Positions 37,568 through 47,416 of a stretch of DNA of 64,000 nt are shown here, piece after piece. The notes beneath the pieces are model-generated. The model was not told the origin of the DNA. It ran no database searches and saw nothing but the letters and a program-made list of their open reading frames with translations. Both the position numbers and the translations under genes were made by a program. The DNA is from Bacteroidota bacterium (GTDB lineage Bacteria > Bacteroidota > Ignavibacteria > Palsa-1295), in contig JAUZOQ010000002.1 in the NCBI GenBank assembly GCA_030706385.1, positions 23,456-87,455 on the forward strand, in the 5' to 3' direction. The stretch's first letter is position 1. Each line of letters starts with the position of its first letter.

Positions 37568-37608
37568 CCCGCAACAGAGTGAAGATATTCTACTCCGTTG
37601 CGGGTTTT
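37568..37608 (+). terminator. Probable intrinsic terminator
   Basis: cccgcaacagagt ... actccgttgcggg with TTTT; one mismatch in the stem. Confidence 0.65.
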
Positions 37609-37770
37609 AAGTTTTTGGTACGACCGTCGAGAGATCTCCGGTTAACCTCCCTATCCCCTTCAATTATCAATAACTTATTCCCGCTAACTGCAAAAAAAAA
37701 CGGCGCTATATACCACCTGAATTCTCTCCTTTTCCCCACTCACCAGAAGGAATGAATCCAAAGCGAATTG

Positions 37771-37778
37771 TAACTTTG
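37771..37778 (+). promoter_or_regulatory. Bacteroidota-type -7 box (TAACTTTG)
   Basis: TAACTTTG about 50 nt upstream of the CDS at 37829. Confidence 0.45.
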
Positions 37779-37828
37779 CCTGCCACAAAAGCATTTACCT
37801 GAAGGACGATTCACCTTTCCGTACTCAG

Positions 37829-39994
37829 ATGATGAGATCAGCAATACTTCTTTCTGCGATATTTGTCCTTGGATTGCTCTCCGGTCAGACGTCAGCAATG
37901 AATTCTGTCGCGCGCTTCAAACCGATCGAGATCTTGGTTCCGCATGATGAACGAGGGATTACGAATGTCTGGGACGATGTGACGATCACCGGATTGATCC
38001 GCTCCCCGGGAGGCAGGGCGTTCAATGTCGGCGGCTTCTACCATTCGAAAAATCTCTGGATGGTGCGATTTGCTCCTGATGAGATCGGAACGTGGAAATA
38101 TCAACTCAGCATCAGTGACAAAAACGGACAGAGCGAAGTGATCGACTCGTTCGTATGCATCAATTCAACCGAGCAGGGTTTTATCCGCTTGCATCCGTCA
38201 AATCCCAAACGCTGGATCTACTCAGCAACCGGGAATCTGTATTTTGCAGTGGGGTTCGGTGATTGCATGGGCGCACAGCGCGATTCTATTCTTGCAGACG
38301 CCGATCTACTCGATGGAGGCTTCCGGCCTAAAGGATATCATGAAGGTATTGCATGGATACTACCCTATAGTCAATATCTTATTTCATACGGTGAGGCTGC
38401 TGGTTTCAATATCTATCGGTATAGCGACGGCAACTGTGCCTATTCCATCGTCAAGACTATTTCCCCTTCCGGAAATGATTACGATACGCTTCACTCTCGG
38501 TGGACAGATACATTGTTCTCTGCACTTCGGGCCCATGGATTTCGGATCTATATGACGATCCTTGCAACTCCGCGAGGCAATTCCGCCGACAACAATTCTA
38601 TGGCGGCAACGAAGCGCTATGCCCAATATTGTATCGATCGCTACGGAAGTCTGGTCGATTTCTGGGAATTAGCGAACGAATCGAATCCCGATTCTTTGTG
38701 GATCAGCATGGTTGCAAATTATTTTCATGACCATGATCCTTATCACCACTTGGTATCGATGAGCAATGCAACTCCAAATCATCCGGCGATCGATATCATT
38801 TCTCCGCATTGGTATTCAAAAGAAGCAGTTGAAAATTCCGATCAGGTAACCGCCGATAATATCAATGCCTACCGTCAGATCCCCAAGCCGGTGATTTTCG
38901 GCGAACAAGGCGATGGGGGATGGGATTCTCTTTCGGCAATGCGGCTGCGCGGAAGAATCTGGTCATCTCTCTTCAATTCCGGGACGATCGTATTCTGGAA
39001 TTCCACGTTCGCCAAGGATTGCCCATGCAATCAATACCTCGGCTGGGAAGAACGGCGGTATGCGCGTGTGCTGATGAATTATGCAACCCTCCTCGATTCC
39101 GGCATGCGCCAATTGGCGCCGACAATGATTGCCGGTTTCTACAAGGTTTGGACACTTCGCTCTCCGAGAGTTGAAGCCCTCTATATCAGAAACGACAAAG
39201 ATGTTTTTCCTAAGGATAATCTTCCATACGTACCCGTCGACATTCCCATCGACGGAGAAGCGATCTGGTATGATGTTCATTCCGGAGATATCCTTCACCG
39301 GGAGTCGATCACTGCTGGCATGCATACTCTTCTTCCACCTGCATTCCAAACTGATATTGCGTTTCTCGGAGGAGCCATTACCGAGCCTTCAGCGGAAAAA
39401 ATGTTTCGTATCGATATCAACCCGCGGACTGAAGAACTCCTGAATGTTCCGATCCAAACTCCGCAGAGCTTTTCTCTCCAGATCACCAATATCGGGAAAG
39501 ATACCATAACACTCATAAAGAATTGGGTAAGCTCGCCTTCGAAATTATTATCGGTTTCGATCGCTACACCATTTCCTCTCCAACTCCTGCCTGCGCAAAG
39601 CATAACGGTACCAGTCCAGTATCTGATGAACGATACAGGTGGAGCGGCAGTAATGCTATCATTCTTACAGAGCGAATCTCCTTCGTGGGAGAATGTTGCG
39701 ATCTCTGCAACAGGTATGCTGAAATCTTCCGTGACTCCGGCTGGAACCTCACATACCGATCTACACATTTTTCCGGACCCCAGCAATGCATCCTTGAAAA
39801 TCGAATACGAGTCTGCTGAAGACGCCACAGTGCAGCTAGTTACTCTCGAAGGAAACCTTGCAATGGAAAAACACGCTCATGAGGGAAAGTGTACGTTCGA
39901 CGTTAGTAAACTTTCAACCGGAACGTACCAGGTTAGGGTAAATTCTGCTTCCGGAAATAACATAAGAAGCGGAAAGGTAGTGATTAGGCATTAG
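37829..39994 (+). CDS. DUF5060-type secreted glycoside hydrolase with T9SS sorting domain
   Basis: VWDDVTITGLIRSPGGRAFNVGGFYHSKNLWMVRFAPDEIGTWKYQLSISD (DUF5060-like); VDFWELANESNPD and KPVIFGEQGDGG catalytic-like motifs; C-terminal LHIFPDPSNASLKIEYESAEDATVQLVTLEG...TYQVRVNSASGNNIRSGKVVIRH. Confidence 0.82.
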   Translation: MMRSAILLSAIFVLGLLSGQTSAMNSVARFKPIEILVPHDERGITNVWDDVTITGLIRSPGGRAFNVGGFYHSKNLWMVRFAPDEIGTWKYQLSISDKNGQSEVIDSFVCINSTEQGFIRLHPSNPKRWIYSATGNLYFAVGFGDCMGAQRDSILADADLLDGGFRPKGYHEGIAWILPYSQYLISYGEAAGFNIYRYSDGNCAYSIVKTISPSGNDYDTLHSRWTDTLFSALRAHGFRIYMTILATPRGNSADNNSMAATKRYAQYCIDRYGSLVDFWELANESNPDSLWISMVANYFHDHDPYHHLVSMSNATPNHPAIDIISPHWYSKEAVENSDQVTADNINAYRQIPKPVIFGEQGDGGWDSLSAMRLRGRIWSSLFNSGTIVFWNSTFAKDCPCNQYLGWEERRYARVLMNYATLLDSGMRQLAPTMIAGFYKVWTLRSPRVEALYIRNDKDVFPKDNLPYVPVDIPIDGEAIWYDVHSGDILHRESITAGMHTLLPPAFQTDIAFLGGAITEPSAEKMFRIDINPRTEELLNVPIQTPQSFSLQITNIGKDTITLIKNWVSSPSKLLSVSIATPFPLQLLPAQSITVPVQYLMNDTGGAAVMLSFLQSESPSWENVAISATGMLKSSVTPAGTSHTDLHIFPDPSNASLKIEYESAEDATVQLVTLEGNLAMEKHAHEGKCTFDVSKLSTGTYQVRVNSASGNNIRSGKVVIRH

Positions 39995-40017
39995 TCACAA
40001 GTAGAGCGATGCGCTGA

Positions 40018-42594
40018 TTACAGTACTCCTTGCACATCAACATCGACCGTCACGGTCACGGCAGCATTTGCGTATCGTTTCTGATATAATTCAATAGCTC
40101 CGGCAAGCAAGCGCCTGATCTTCTCTCCGCCGGGATCCGAGGATCGCTTATCTTTGATCAGGAGATGCCACCGGTATTCATTGCGAAGCTTTTTTATCGC
40201 TGCTTCGGCAGGGCCAAGCAGTTCATAGAACGATCCGGTCTTGGGCAGGAGCGTTCCGAATCCGAATGCTGCTTCACGTACGCTTTGCTCACGCTTGCCG
40301 CGAAATTCCACTAAAACAAGTCGCGAAAAAGGCGGATAGAGGGCTTCCTTGCGCAGCAGTATCTCCTCATTATAAAACGATTCATAATCGTGTGTGATCG
40401 TATGCCTGATCGCAGGATGTTCTGGCTGCAAGGTCTGAATAAGTACTTCTCCCGCAAGTTCTTCTGTGCGACCGGCACGACCAGAGACTTGCGTTAGCAA
40501 CTGAAAGGTCCGCTCGGACGAGCGGAGATCCGGCAGAGCAAGGCTGGTATCGGCATTGATGACTCCGACGAGCGTTACGCGAGGAAAGTCCAGTCCTTTC
40601 GCTACCATCTGCGTTCCGAGTAATACATCCGACTCGCCGCGCGCAAAAGAAGTCAGGATCTTTTCGTATGCTCCTTTGCGGGCAGTGGTATCCATATCCA
40701 TTCGTGCAATACGTATAGCGGGAAAAATTTCGCGGAGCTCTTCTTCAACTCGCTGCGTGCCGACTCCACCCAAAAATAATTTCTCGCTTCCACAAGTCGG
40801 GCAGCTTTGGTTCTTCGGAGTCGTGAAGCCGCAATAATGGCAGCGCATGTTATTACCGACACTATGCCATGTCATGCTCACGGCACAGTTCGGGCACATC
40901 ACAACATCGCCGCAATCGGAGCATCCGAGATAGGTCGAGAAGCCACGCCGGTTCTGCAACAGCACGGTACCCTGTTTTTTTGCAAGGCGCTCATCGATGG
41001 CATTTTTCAGTTCAAGAGAGATCGAACTTTGTTTTGCTATCTGTTCTTTCCGCATCGGCTTCCTTCGCATGTCGATCGTTCGAACGCTGGGCAGCTTCGC
41101 ATCGAGGGCTCGCTTTGTCAGCGTGATCAGAGTATACTTTCCCTGAGTCGCATTGTAATAGCTCTCAAGGGATGGCGTTGCACTTCCAAGCACGGCTACT
41201 CCGCCGAGGGAATGGGCACGCATGATGGCGGCATCTCGGGCATTGTAGCGAGGAGTCTGATCGTACTGCTTGTATGTGATCTCATGCTCTTCATCGACAA
41301 TGATCATCTTCAGATCTTTGATCGGAGCAAAGACTGCACTGCGCGCGCCGATAGCGATCTTCGTCTCGCCTTTTGCCAGCATCTGCCATGAAGCATATCG
41401 CTCGGCCAGCGACATGCGCGAATGCAAGACGGCGATCTTCGTATAGTTGTCGCTTGAGAGACGGCGTTCGAATCGCTCAATGAGTTGAGGTGTCAGGGAA
41501 ATTTCAGGAACGAGGATAAGCACTCCATGTCCCGAATCGAGCACTTTCTTTGCAAGGGAAATATAGACTTCCGTTTTACCCGATCCGGTTATTCCATGAA
41601 GCAAAAATGTCTTGGCTTCTGAATTTCTGTACGCATCCTCGATGATCTGCGTTGCCTTGCGTTGTTCGGAAGTGAAGGTAAGATTCGCAATATCATGCTC
41701 GGCAAGCGGCGCCTTGCGAATGTTATCCGACTTGATCGCTTCATGTTCGAAACGGATAAAGCCACGTTTGGCTAATGCTGCGATCGTTGCGGCTGAAGCA
41801 TCGGAAGCTTTCTTGAGAAGTTCTACGGTAAATGGCTCATCGGGATGAAGTTGCTTCTGCTGTAACAGTTTGAACAGAACTGACGCCTGTTTCTGCGAAC
41901 GTTCAAGTTCGAGCAATGCGTGACTGAGCGCATCGGTGTCATTCTCCAATTCATAGGAAAGCCTTACGATGCGATGAGTCTTCGGCTTAGTAAGATTACT
42001 GACAGGTTGCTCGATGCGAACGAGGCCTTCGGCTTCAAGTGCAGCAATATGGGCGTATACGCCTTTTAGCTTCGAGCGTTTGGCAAAATGTGAAATGAAC
42101 ACACCATTTGGATATTCGGAAAGCCGTTTTAGGATCTCTGCGCGCTTGGGTGTTCTTTTTTTTATTCTCGCGATCTCTGAGTCAAGATCTTCAGCCGTTA
42201 CTACAGCCTTGCTTTTTGTCTCCGGCTTAAGCCCTTGGGGAAGCGCGGCCTCAAGCACTTCGCCCCAGGACGAGAGATAGTAGGAAGCGATCCATTTTGT
42301 CCACTCCAGGAATTGCTCATCGAAAACCGGTTTGGCATCAAGAATATCGGCAATGGCGCGAATATGCTCGACTCCTTGCGGAGCTTTGTCAGTCAGGCCG
42401 ACGAGAATGCCTGTTGTTAGTCGCTTACCAAGAGGTACCGATACGCGGGTGCCGATGAGGGCCCTTGTCTCAAATTCGTCGGGAATAGAATAGGTTAGAC
42501 CTTCAAGTCCGCCGGAATGGTATTTAAAATGCAGAGGCAGCGCAACGACGGCAAATCGCATTCGGTTACTGGCTTTTCGTTGGCCATCGGTCAT
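40018..42594 (-). CDS. priA: Primosomal protein N' (PriA helicase)
   Basis: LLHGITGSGKTEVYISLAKKVL, VPEISLTPQLIERF, IIVDEEHE, zinc-binding Cys cluster CSDCGDVVMCPNCAVSMTWH...CHYCG...CPTCGS, GTQMVAKGLDFPRVTLVGV. Confidence 0.96.
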   Translation of the reverse strand: MTDGQRKASNRMRFAVVALPLHFKYHSGGLEGLTYSIPDEFETRALIGTRVSVPLGKRLTTGILVGLTDKAPQGVEHIRAIADILDAKPVFDEQFLEWTKWIASYYLSSWGEVLEAALPQGLKPETKSKAVVTAEDLDSEIARIKKRTPKRAEILKRLSEYPNGVFISHFAKRSKLKGVYAHIAALEAEGLVRIEQPVSNLTKPKTHRIVRLSYELENDTDALSHALLELERSQKQASVLFKLLQQKQLHPDEPFTVELLKKASDASAATIAALAKRGFIRFEHEAIKSDNIRKAPLAEHDIANLTFTSEQRKATQIIEDAYRNSEAKTFLLHGITGSGKTEVYISLAKKVLDSGHGVLILVPEISLTPQLIERFERRLSSDNYTKIAVLHSRMSLAERYASWQMLAKGETKIAIGARSAVFAPIKDLKMIIVDEEHEITYKQYDQTPRYNARDAAIMRAHSLGGVAVLGSATPSLESYYNATQGKYTLITLTKRALDAKLPSVRTIDMRRKPMRKEQIAKQSSISLELKNAIDERLAKKQGTVLLQNRRGFSTYLGCSDCGDVVMCPNCAVSMTWHSVGNNMRCHYCGFTTPKNQSCPTCGSEKLFLGGVGTQRVEEELREIFPAIRIARMDMDTTARKGAYEKILTSFARGESDVLLGTQMVAKGLDFPRVTLVGVINADTSLALPDLRSSERTFQLLTQVSGRAGRTEELAGEVLIQTLQPEHPAIRHTITHDYESFYNEEILLRKEALYPPFSRLVLVEFRGKREQSVREAAFGFGTLLPKTGSFYELLGPAEAAIKKLRNEYRWHLLIKDKRSSDPGGEKIRRLLAGAIELYQKRYANAAVTVTVDVDVQGVL

Positions 42595-42646
42595 CGTATA
42601 AGGATCTTAGTGCCGAATGAGGATCACACGCTCAGAATTGGCGCAG

Positions 42647-42856
42647 TTATGACTGCTCTTTCTTTTCGACTTCGGCACCGCCTTTTGCAGCTTGTTCCTT
42701 GGCGACATGTTCTAATATCAACTGTCGCATTTTCTCCTCGACCTGTACATGGGCTGTGCCATTAACGATGAGCTCCAGCTCCGGGCAGAATGCTGCGTAG
42801 CCCGTTTCGCCTCTGCGACGAATTAAGATCTCGTATTCTTTTCCTCCGACATTCAT
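42647..42856 (-). CDS. HicB-like small protein (orphan)
   Basis: EYEILIRRRGETGYAAFCPELELIVNGTAHVQVEEKMRQLILEHVAKE resembles the HicB/UPF0150 fold; no adjacent HicA. Confidence 0.55.
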   Translation of the reverse strand: MNVGGKEYEILIRRRGETGYAAFCPELELIVNGTAHVQVEEKMRQLILEHVAKEQAAKGGAEVEKKEQS

Positions 42857-42950
42857 AGATATGGGTGCCTATAATAATAGGAATAAAACAAGGAAGTTTG
42901 CGGGAGTGTTCGGAATTCCATTGCTATTCGGAATTGAAGAGAGATCGCGG

Positions 42951-43346
42951 CTATTTGGTGATTGCATCCAAATAGAACTGAGGGGCCCTGACAGGGCGGC
43001 CCGATAATTTATCTACGAAGACGAGTTTCGTCTCACCTTCGGCAATAACTTCGCTGCCGCGTTTGATCGAGTATAGAATATCGATCTTCGGAGAATCACT
43101 GGGAGAGATCGTTGCCGTGACATGAAGTTCATCGTCATACAAGGCACCTTTATAATATTTGATCGAGGCGCTGGCAACAGGCAATGCAAATCCTTTCTCT
43201 TCGATCTCACGGTAGGGCAATCCCATTGATCGGAGCATTTCTGTTCGTGCAACTTCGAAGTATTCCAGATATTTTGCGTAATAGACAATGCCCATCTGGT
43301 CAGTATCGGCATAGCGAACGCGGAGAGTGATGGTATGACTGGGCAC
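42951..43346 (-). CDS. Acyl-CoA thioesterase, YbgC/4HBT family
   Basis: LRVRYADTDQMGIVYYAKYLEYFEVARTEMLRSMGLPYREIEEKGFALPV. Confidence 0.93.
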   Translation of the reverse strand: MPSHTITLRVRYADTDQMGIVYYAKYLEYFEVARTEMLRSMGLPYREIEEKGFALPVASASIKYYKGALYDDELHVTATISPSDSPKIDILYSIKRGSEVIAEGETKLVFVDKLSGRPVRAPQFYLDAITK

Positions 43347-43349
43347 GAA

Positions 43350-44318
43350 TTAGTTTTTCCAAAAACCCATTTTAGCAAACTTCGCAACACGTCGATCTAA
43401 GGCAGCACCATCGGAAAATTTCTCGTTCTTTCTCAACAGTGTGATCTCCTCTGTTAATACATGTTTCATTCTTTCGTACATTGCCTGAGGATCCTGATGA
43501 GCACCGCCGAGCGGTTCGGCCACGATGCGATCGATGATTCCGACAGAAAGCAGGTCAGGCGCTGTCAACTTCAGTGCTTCGGCAGCTTGTTCCTTGTTCG
43601 ACCAATTGCGCCATAAAATCGATGAGCACGATTCCGGCGAGATAACGGAATACCAGGAATTCTCCAGCATTAAGATCCGATCGCCAACTCCGATGCCTAG
43701 CGCTCCGCCGGATGCGCCTTCACCGATAATGCAGATAACGACGGGCACTTCAAGCTTCGACATTTCCAGAAGATTGCGAGCGATTGCTTCTGCCTGACCG
43801 CGTTCCTCCGCTTCGATCCCTGGGAATGCTCCCGGAGTATCGAGAAAACACACAATAGGCTTCTGAAATTTTTCGGCAAGCTTAAACAAACGCAAAGCCT
43901 TTCGATACCCTTCGGGATTCGGCATTCCGAAATTTCTGTAGACGTTCTGCTTCGTATCCCGGCCTTTCTGATGCCCGACCCACATGACGCTTCCGACTCC
44001 TTCGAGTGTTCCGAAACCTCCGACTATCGCCGGATCGTCTCGCACTCCGCGATCGCCGTGCAGTTCGATGAAATCCGAAGTAAGTGCTGTAATATAATCG
44101 AGCGAATACGGCCTATCGGGATGGCGGGCAAGCTGAACGCGCTGCCAGCGATTGAGATTTTCGAAGATCTGATGCCGGAGCTCTTCAGCTTTTATTTCCA
44201 TCGTTGCGATCTCATCGGAAAGATCGACGCTCTCGCCTAAAGAACGCATCTCTGCGATCTTCTCCTCAAGTTCGGCAACCGGTTTTTCAAATTCTAAGAT
44301 CGTTTTTGCCATTGTCAA
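43350..44318 (-). CDS. accA: Acetyl-CoA carboxylase carboxyltransferase subunit alpha
   Basis: [109 protein letters not shown]. Confidence 0.97.
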   Translation of the reverse strand: MTMAKTILEFEKPVAELEEKIAEMRSLGESVDLSDEIATMEIKAEELRHQIFENLNRWQRVQLARHPDRPYSLDYITALTSDFIELHGDRGVRDDPAIVGGFGTLEGVGSVMWVGHQKGRDTKQNVYRNFGMPNPEGYRKALRLFKLAEKFQKPIVCFLDTPGAFPGIEAEERGQAEAIARNLLEMSKLEVPVVICIIGEGASGGALGIGVGDRILMLENSWYSVISPESCSSILWRNWSNKEQAAEALKLTAPDLLSVGIIDRIVAEPLGGAHQDPQAMYERMKHVLTEEITLLRKNEKFSDGAALDRRVAKFAKMGFWKN

Positions 44319-44389
44319 TGATTATGTGGTGAGATTATCGTCATCGTACTTCACAAGCACGAGACGTCATGCTGCGACTTCGTACCGGC

Positions 44390-45085
44390 TTATTTCACCG
44401 AGAATGTCACTTTCAATTCCACTTTCTTCTTGATCTCTTGGGGATTGATCGCAGCGGGGCCGCGGCGCTCCTCCTCTTCGCGGCCGAAGCCCATGGCTTG
44501 TGCACCGCCGGCAGATTCCGAGTCACTGACGGAGATGATCTCGCCTAGCGATCCGCCCATTTCCCTGGCGAGTCGGCCTGCTTCCTCGCGGGCATCTTCG
44601 ATCGCTTTTTTCACCGCTTCGTTCTTCAGCTTCTCTTTGTTGGAGACGTCGTATCCTTCGATCGAAATATTATTTGCCCCGGCCTGAGTTCCTGCATCGA
44701 GCACGACAGGAAGCGACTTCAGATTCCTGACCTTCACCTGATACGTTGCCATCATGTGATAGCCTACAAGCTTTGGCGGCGCGCCGCCTCCGGAAGAATA
44801 GTCATAGGTCGGATTCAGCGCAAATGAGCGCTGCTCGATATCTTCAGGTGAAACTCCGGCATCGCCGAGCGACTTCATGAGACGCGATGAGTTTTCATCC
44901 GATTGCGCAAACACGGTCTGCGCTGTATTGTTCTGACTTGTCAGCATGAGGGTTACGATCGCATAATCAGGTTTTGCCGAAACCGATCCGGCTCCTGAAA
45001 CCGTGATCGTGCGCTGAGCAAAAAGAGAGATCGGGACCAGAAGCAGTGCAAATACTGCGATCGAAACACGAGTTAGAGTTTTCAT
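44390..45085 (-). CDS. SIMPL (DUF541) domain protein
   Basis: Start at MKTLTRVSIAVFALLLVPISLFAQRTITVSGAGSVSAKPDYAIVTLMLTSQNNTAQTVFAQSDENSSRLMKSL. Confidence 0.9.
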   Translation of the reverse strand: MKTLTRVSIAVFALLLVPISLFAQRTITVSGAGSVSAKPDYAIVTLMLTSQNNTAQTVFAQSDENSSRLMKSLGDAGVSPEDIEQRSFALNPTYDYSSGGGAPPKLVGYHMMATYQVKVRNLKSLPVVLDAGTQAGANNISIEGYDVSNKEKLKNEAVKKAIEDAREEAGRLAREMGGSLGEIISVSDSESAGGAQAMGFGREEEERRGPAAINPQEIKKKVELKVTFSVK

Positions 45086-45125
45086 AGTATACCTTTTCGA
45101 CAATATTAAAAATATCAAGTAATAC

Positions 45126-45305
45126 TTACTTCACCGAGTATGTCACTCGGATCGTGGCTTTTTCGGTACTATCTTTGGCCGAGCTTTCCGGCTCGCTGAT
45201 CGAATGAATATCTCCTACTGAGTCATTAATTCCTTTCGAGAGCAACAGTGTCTTCGCGCGAGCATTCGCCATGGACGATTCCTTCAGTATTTGTTTATCG
45301 GACAT
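45126..45305 (-). pseudogene. Truncated SIMPL-domain remnant (C-terminal part only)
   Basis: Unlisted 59-codon minus-strand ORF: MSDKQILKESSMANARAKTLLLSKGINDSVGDIHSISEPESSAKDSTEKATIRVTYSVK*. It resembles the C-terminus of the adjacent SIMPL gene (SNKEKLKNEAVKKAIEDAREEAGRLAREMGGSLGEIISVSDSES...KKVELKVTFSVK). Confidence 0.6.
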
Positions 45306-45337
45306 ACAGTAGCTCGCGATCCTGCCCTATTCGGTCC

Positions 45338-47353
45338 CTACTTCTCCCGAGAAAACAATCGCCTGAGAAGTATCTCGATATCCATGCCGATTGTATGATG
45401 CCGGGCGTAATAGATATTCATTTGATCGATATCCTCTGCCCGGAGATTCCCGGCAGATCCGGTTATATCGGCAAGGCTTACAACTCCGATTTTAGCCAAC
45501 TTAGTGCCCTCCTTTGTCGATCTGCTGAGGCCAACCAATGATCGCCTTCCACTCAGGACTTCCCTGAGCTCGGAGAGCAAGACCGTCCGTTTATCAGTGT
45601 GCGCAATGATATTGCCCAACAACACGATAGGATACGCAAAAAGGGCGAAAATAACGTCTAATAGCCGCTTTGCGATCCGATGGCTCATCTTTTGCACGTT
45701 ATACTCGAGCGGCATTAAAGCAAGGGATTCCGGTGAGGAGGCAGGGGCGATCAGTTCGATCTTGGAGCGCGAGAGCAACACATCGCTTGCCTGTGGCACG
45801 ACGTTAAAACTGATCTCTCGTGTCAGCACGACACTGGATACTTGCTGCATTGCCGCCAGCATTTCGGAGTAGGTGAATGCATCGGAGGGGAAAATGACTT
45901 CCGAAACGTATTCTTCCTGGATGACTTTTGCAAGCATCCCTAAATCTCCTTTAATGGGGATGCCGGCTAAAAGCTCCGTATCTATCTGTGTGAGATCCTT
46001 ATCGATAAATCCGACTAGTTGATATCTCCGCGAGAATCCCGATCCAAGAAGCAGTGAGGCAATTCGAAGCGATTCATCACCTGTTCCGGCAATGAGCGTC
46101 TTCCGAAGCATCGGTCTGGCGCTGCCTTCGCCACCGTAGCGGATGCGGTCCATGAACCGGAAAACAAATCGAACAGCGATCATCGCAAATCCCGAAGCTG
46201 CCGTGATCGTCAGAACAAGTGAGCGGCTCGAAGCAAATTGCTTGAAGAAATATGTCAGTGAGGAAAGCACGATCAGTATCACCGGCATTGCCAGGATCAC
46301 AAGCTTTGATCGCCTCCTGTTCTCCGGCAAATATGCTCCTACTATTGTTAGGACAATAAATGTTACGGCAACGGGTATGATAAAAACCCAGGGATAATCG
46401 ATGCTCGGAAGGGCGAACCACTCGCCAAAATTCAATTCCGATATCAAGAGAATCGTGATCGTGATCGCCAAACCATCTGCTAGCGCTAAGGCAAGCGCTC
46501 CCCGGTATTTCTTGAACAGGGCCATGAACGAGCGAATGGCGATTCCGAAACGAAGAAGCAATGAGAACAATGGATTATGGCCATAATGCTTTTGCACGAA
46601 AATGTGCATTGCTTCATAGAATACTTTTACTTCATTGAGCACACTTCTTCGAGTGGATTCGCCTTTGAAATGCACGGTCGAAGTTGTATGCACATAGTAG
46701 ACTGCGAGCCCTGCCTTTTTTATCCTATAGCAAAGATCGATATCTTCGCCATACATGAAATAGTCTTCGTCGAATCCTCCGGTTCTTTCAAAAGCTTCAC
46801 GAGATAAAAGCATGAAAGCACCGGCAAGGGCATCGATCTCATACGTTTGATCGACCGGCAAATACGTCAGATTATACTGTGCAAATCGCGGGGAATTCGG
46901 GAAGAATGTCGATAATCCGAAAAGCTTTGTAAAGCTGGCCCACGGAGTTGGGAAGCCGCGCCTGCACGAGATCTGAAACGATCCATCGGCATTAAGAAGC
47001 TTGCATCCGGAGACTCCGGCATTCGGATGGGACCTCATGAAATCCACCATCACTCGAAGCGTATCCTCGCCAACGATAGTATCGGGATTCAGGATCAGAA
47101 TATACTCGCCCGTTGCCTGGCGCATTGCAAGATTGTTAGCCCTGCCGAAACCAACGTTCTCATGAAGGGCCAAGAGCCGGACCTCAGGAAATTCCCCGGC
47201 CACCATTTCCACACTTTCATCGCGCGAGGCATTATCAACAACAAAGACCTCACCCTCTAATCCGCCAAACGCAAGCGAGCGCCTGACGCTCTCAAGCGCT
47301 CCGCGCAAGAATTCGCGGACGTTATAGTTGACGATGACGATCGAAATATCCAT
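45338..47353 (-). CDS. Glycosyltransferase family 2 fused to degenerate polyprenyl-phosphate sugar transferase (WbaP/WcaJ-like)
   Basis: N-term SIVIVNYNVREFLRGALESVRR...GFGRANNLAMRQATGEYILILNPDT...DEDYFMYGEDIDLCYRIKKAG (GT2); then TM helices, Rossmann-like (LIAGTGDESLRIASLLL) and a reduced sugar-transferase-like tail. Confidence 0.85.
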   Translation of the reverse strand: MDISIVIVNYNVREFLRGALESVRRSLAFGGLEGEVFVVDNASRDESVEMVAGEFPEVRLLALHENVGFGRANNLAMRQATGEYILILNPDTIVGEDTLRVMVDFMRSHPNAGVSGCKLLNADGSFQISCRRGFPTPWASFTKLFGLSTFFPNSPRFAQYNLTYLPVDQTYEIDALAGAFMLLSREAFERTGGFDEDYFMYGEDIDLCYRIKKAGLAVYYVHTTSTVHFKGESTRRSVLNEVKVFYEAMHIFVQKHYGHNPLFSLLLRFGIAIRSFMALFKKYRGALALALADGLAITITILLISELNFGEWFALPSIDYPWVFIIPVAVTFIVLTIVGAYLPENRRRSKLVILAMPVILIVLSSLTYFFKQFASSRSLVLTITAASGFAMIAVRFVFRFMDRIRYGGEGSARPMLRKTLIAGTGDESLRIASLLLGSGFSRRYQLVGFIDKDLTQIDTELLAGIPIKGDLGMLAKVIQEEYVSEVIFPSDAFTYSEMLAAMQQVSSVVLTREISFNVVPQASDVLLSRSKIELIAPASSPESLALMPLEYNVQKMSHRIAKRLLDVIFALFAYPIVLLGNIIAHTDKRTVLLSELREVLSGRRSLVGLSRSTKEGTKLAKIGVVSLADITGSAGNLRAEDIDQMNIYYARHHTIGMDIEILLRRLFSREK

Positions 47354-47416
47354 CGGATAAAAAGTGTCATTAGCGGAAAAGCTTTAGCCCGAGGGTGTAA
47401 TGACACGAAAGAAAAC

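Noticed and set aside
40807-41391. 194-aa plus ORF opposite priA
   Set aside because: Antisense to the priA zinc-binding/helicase region.
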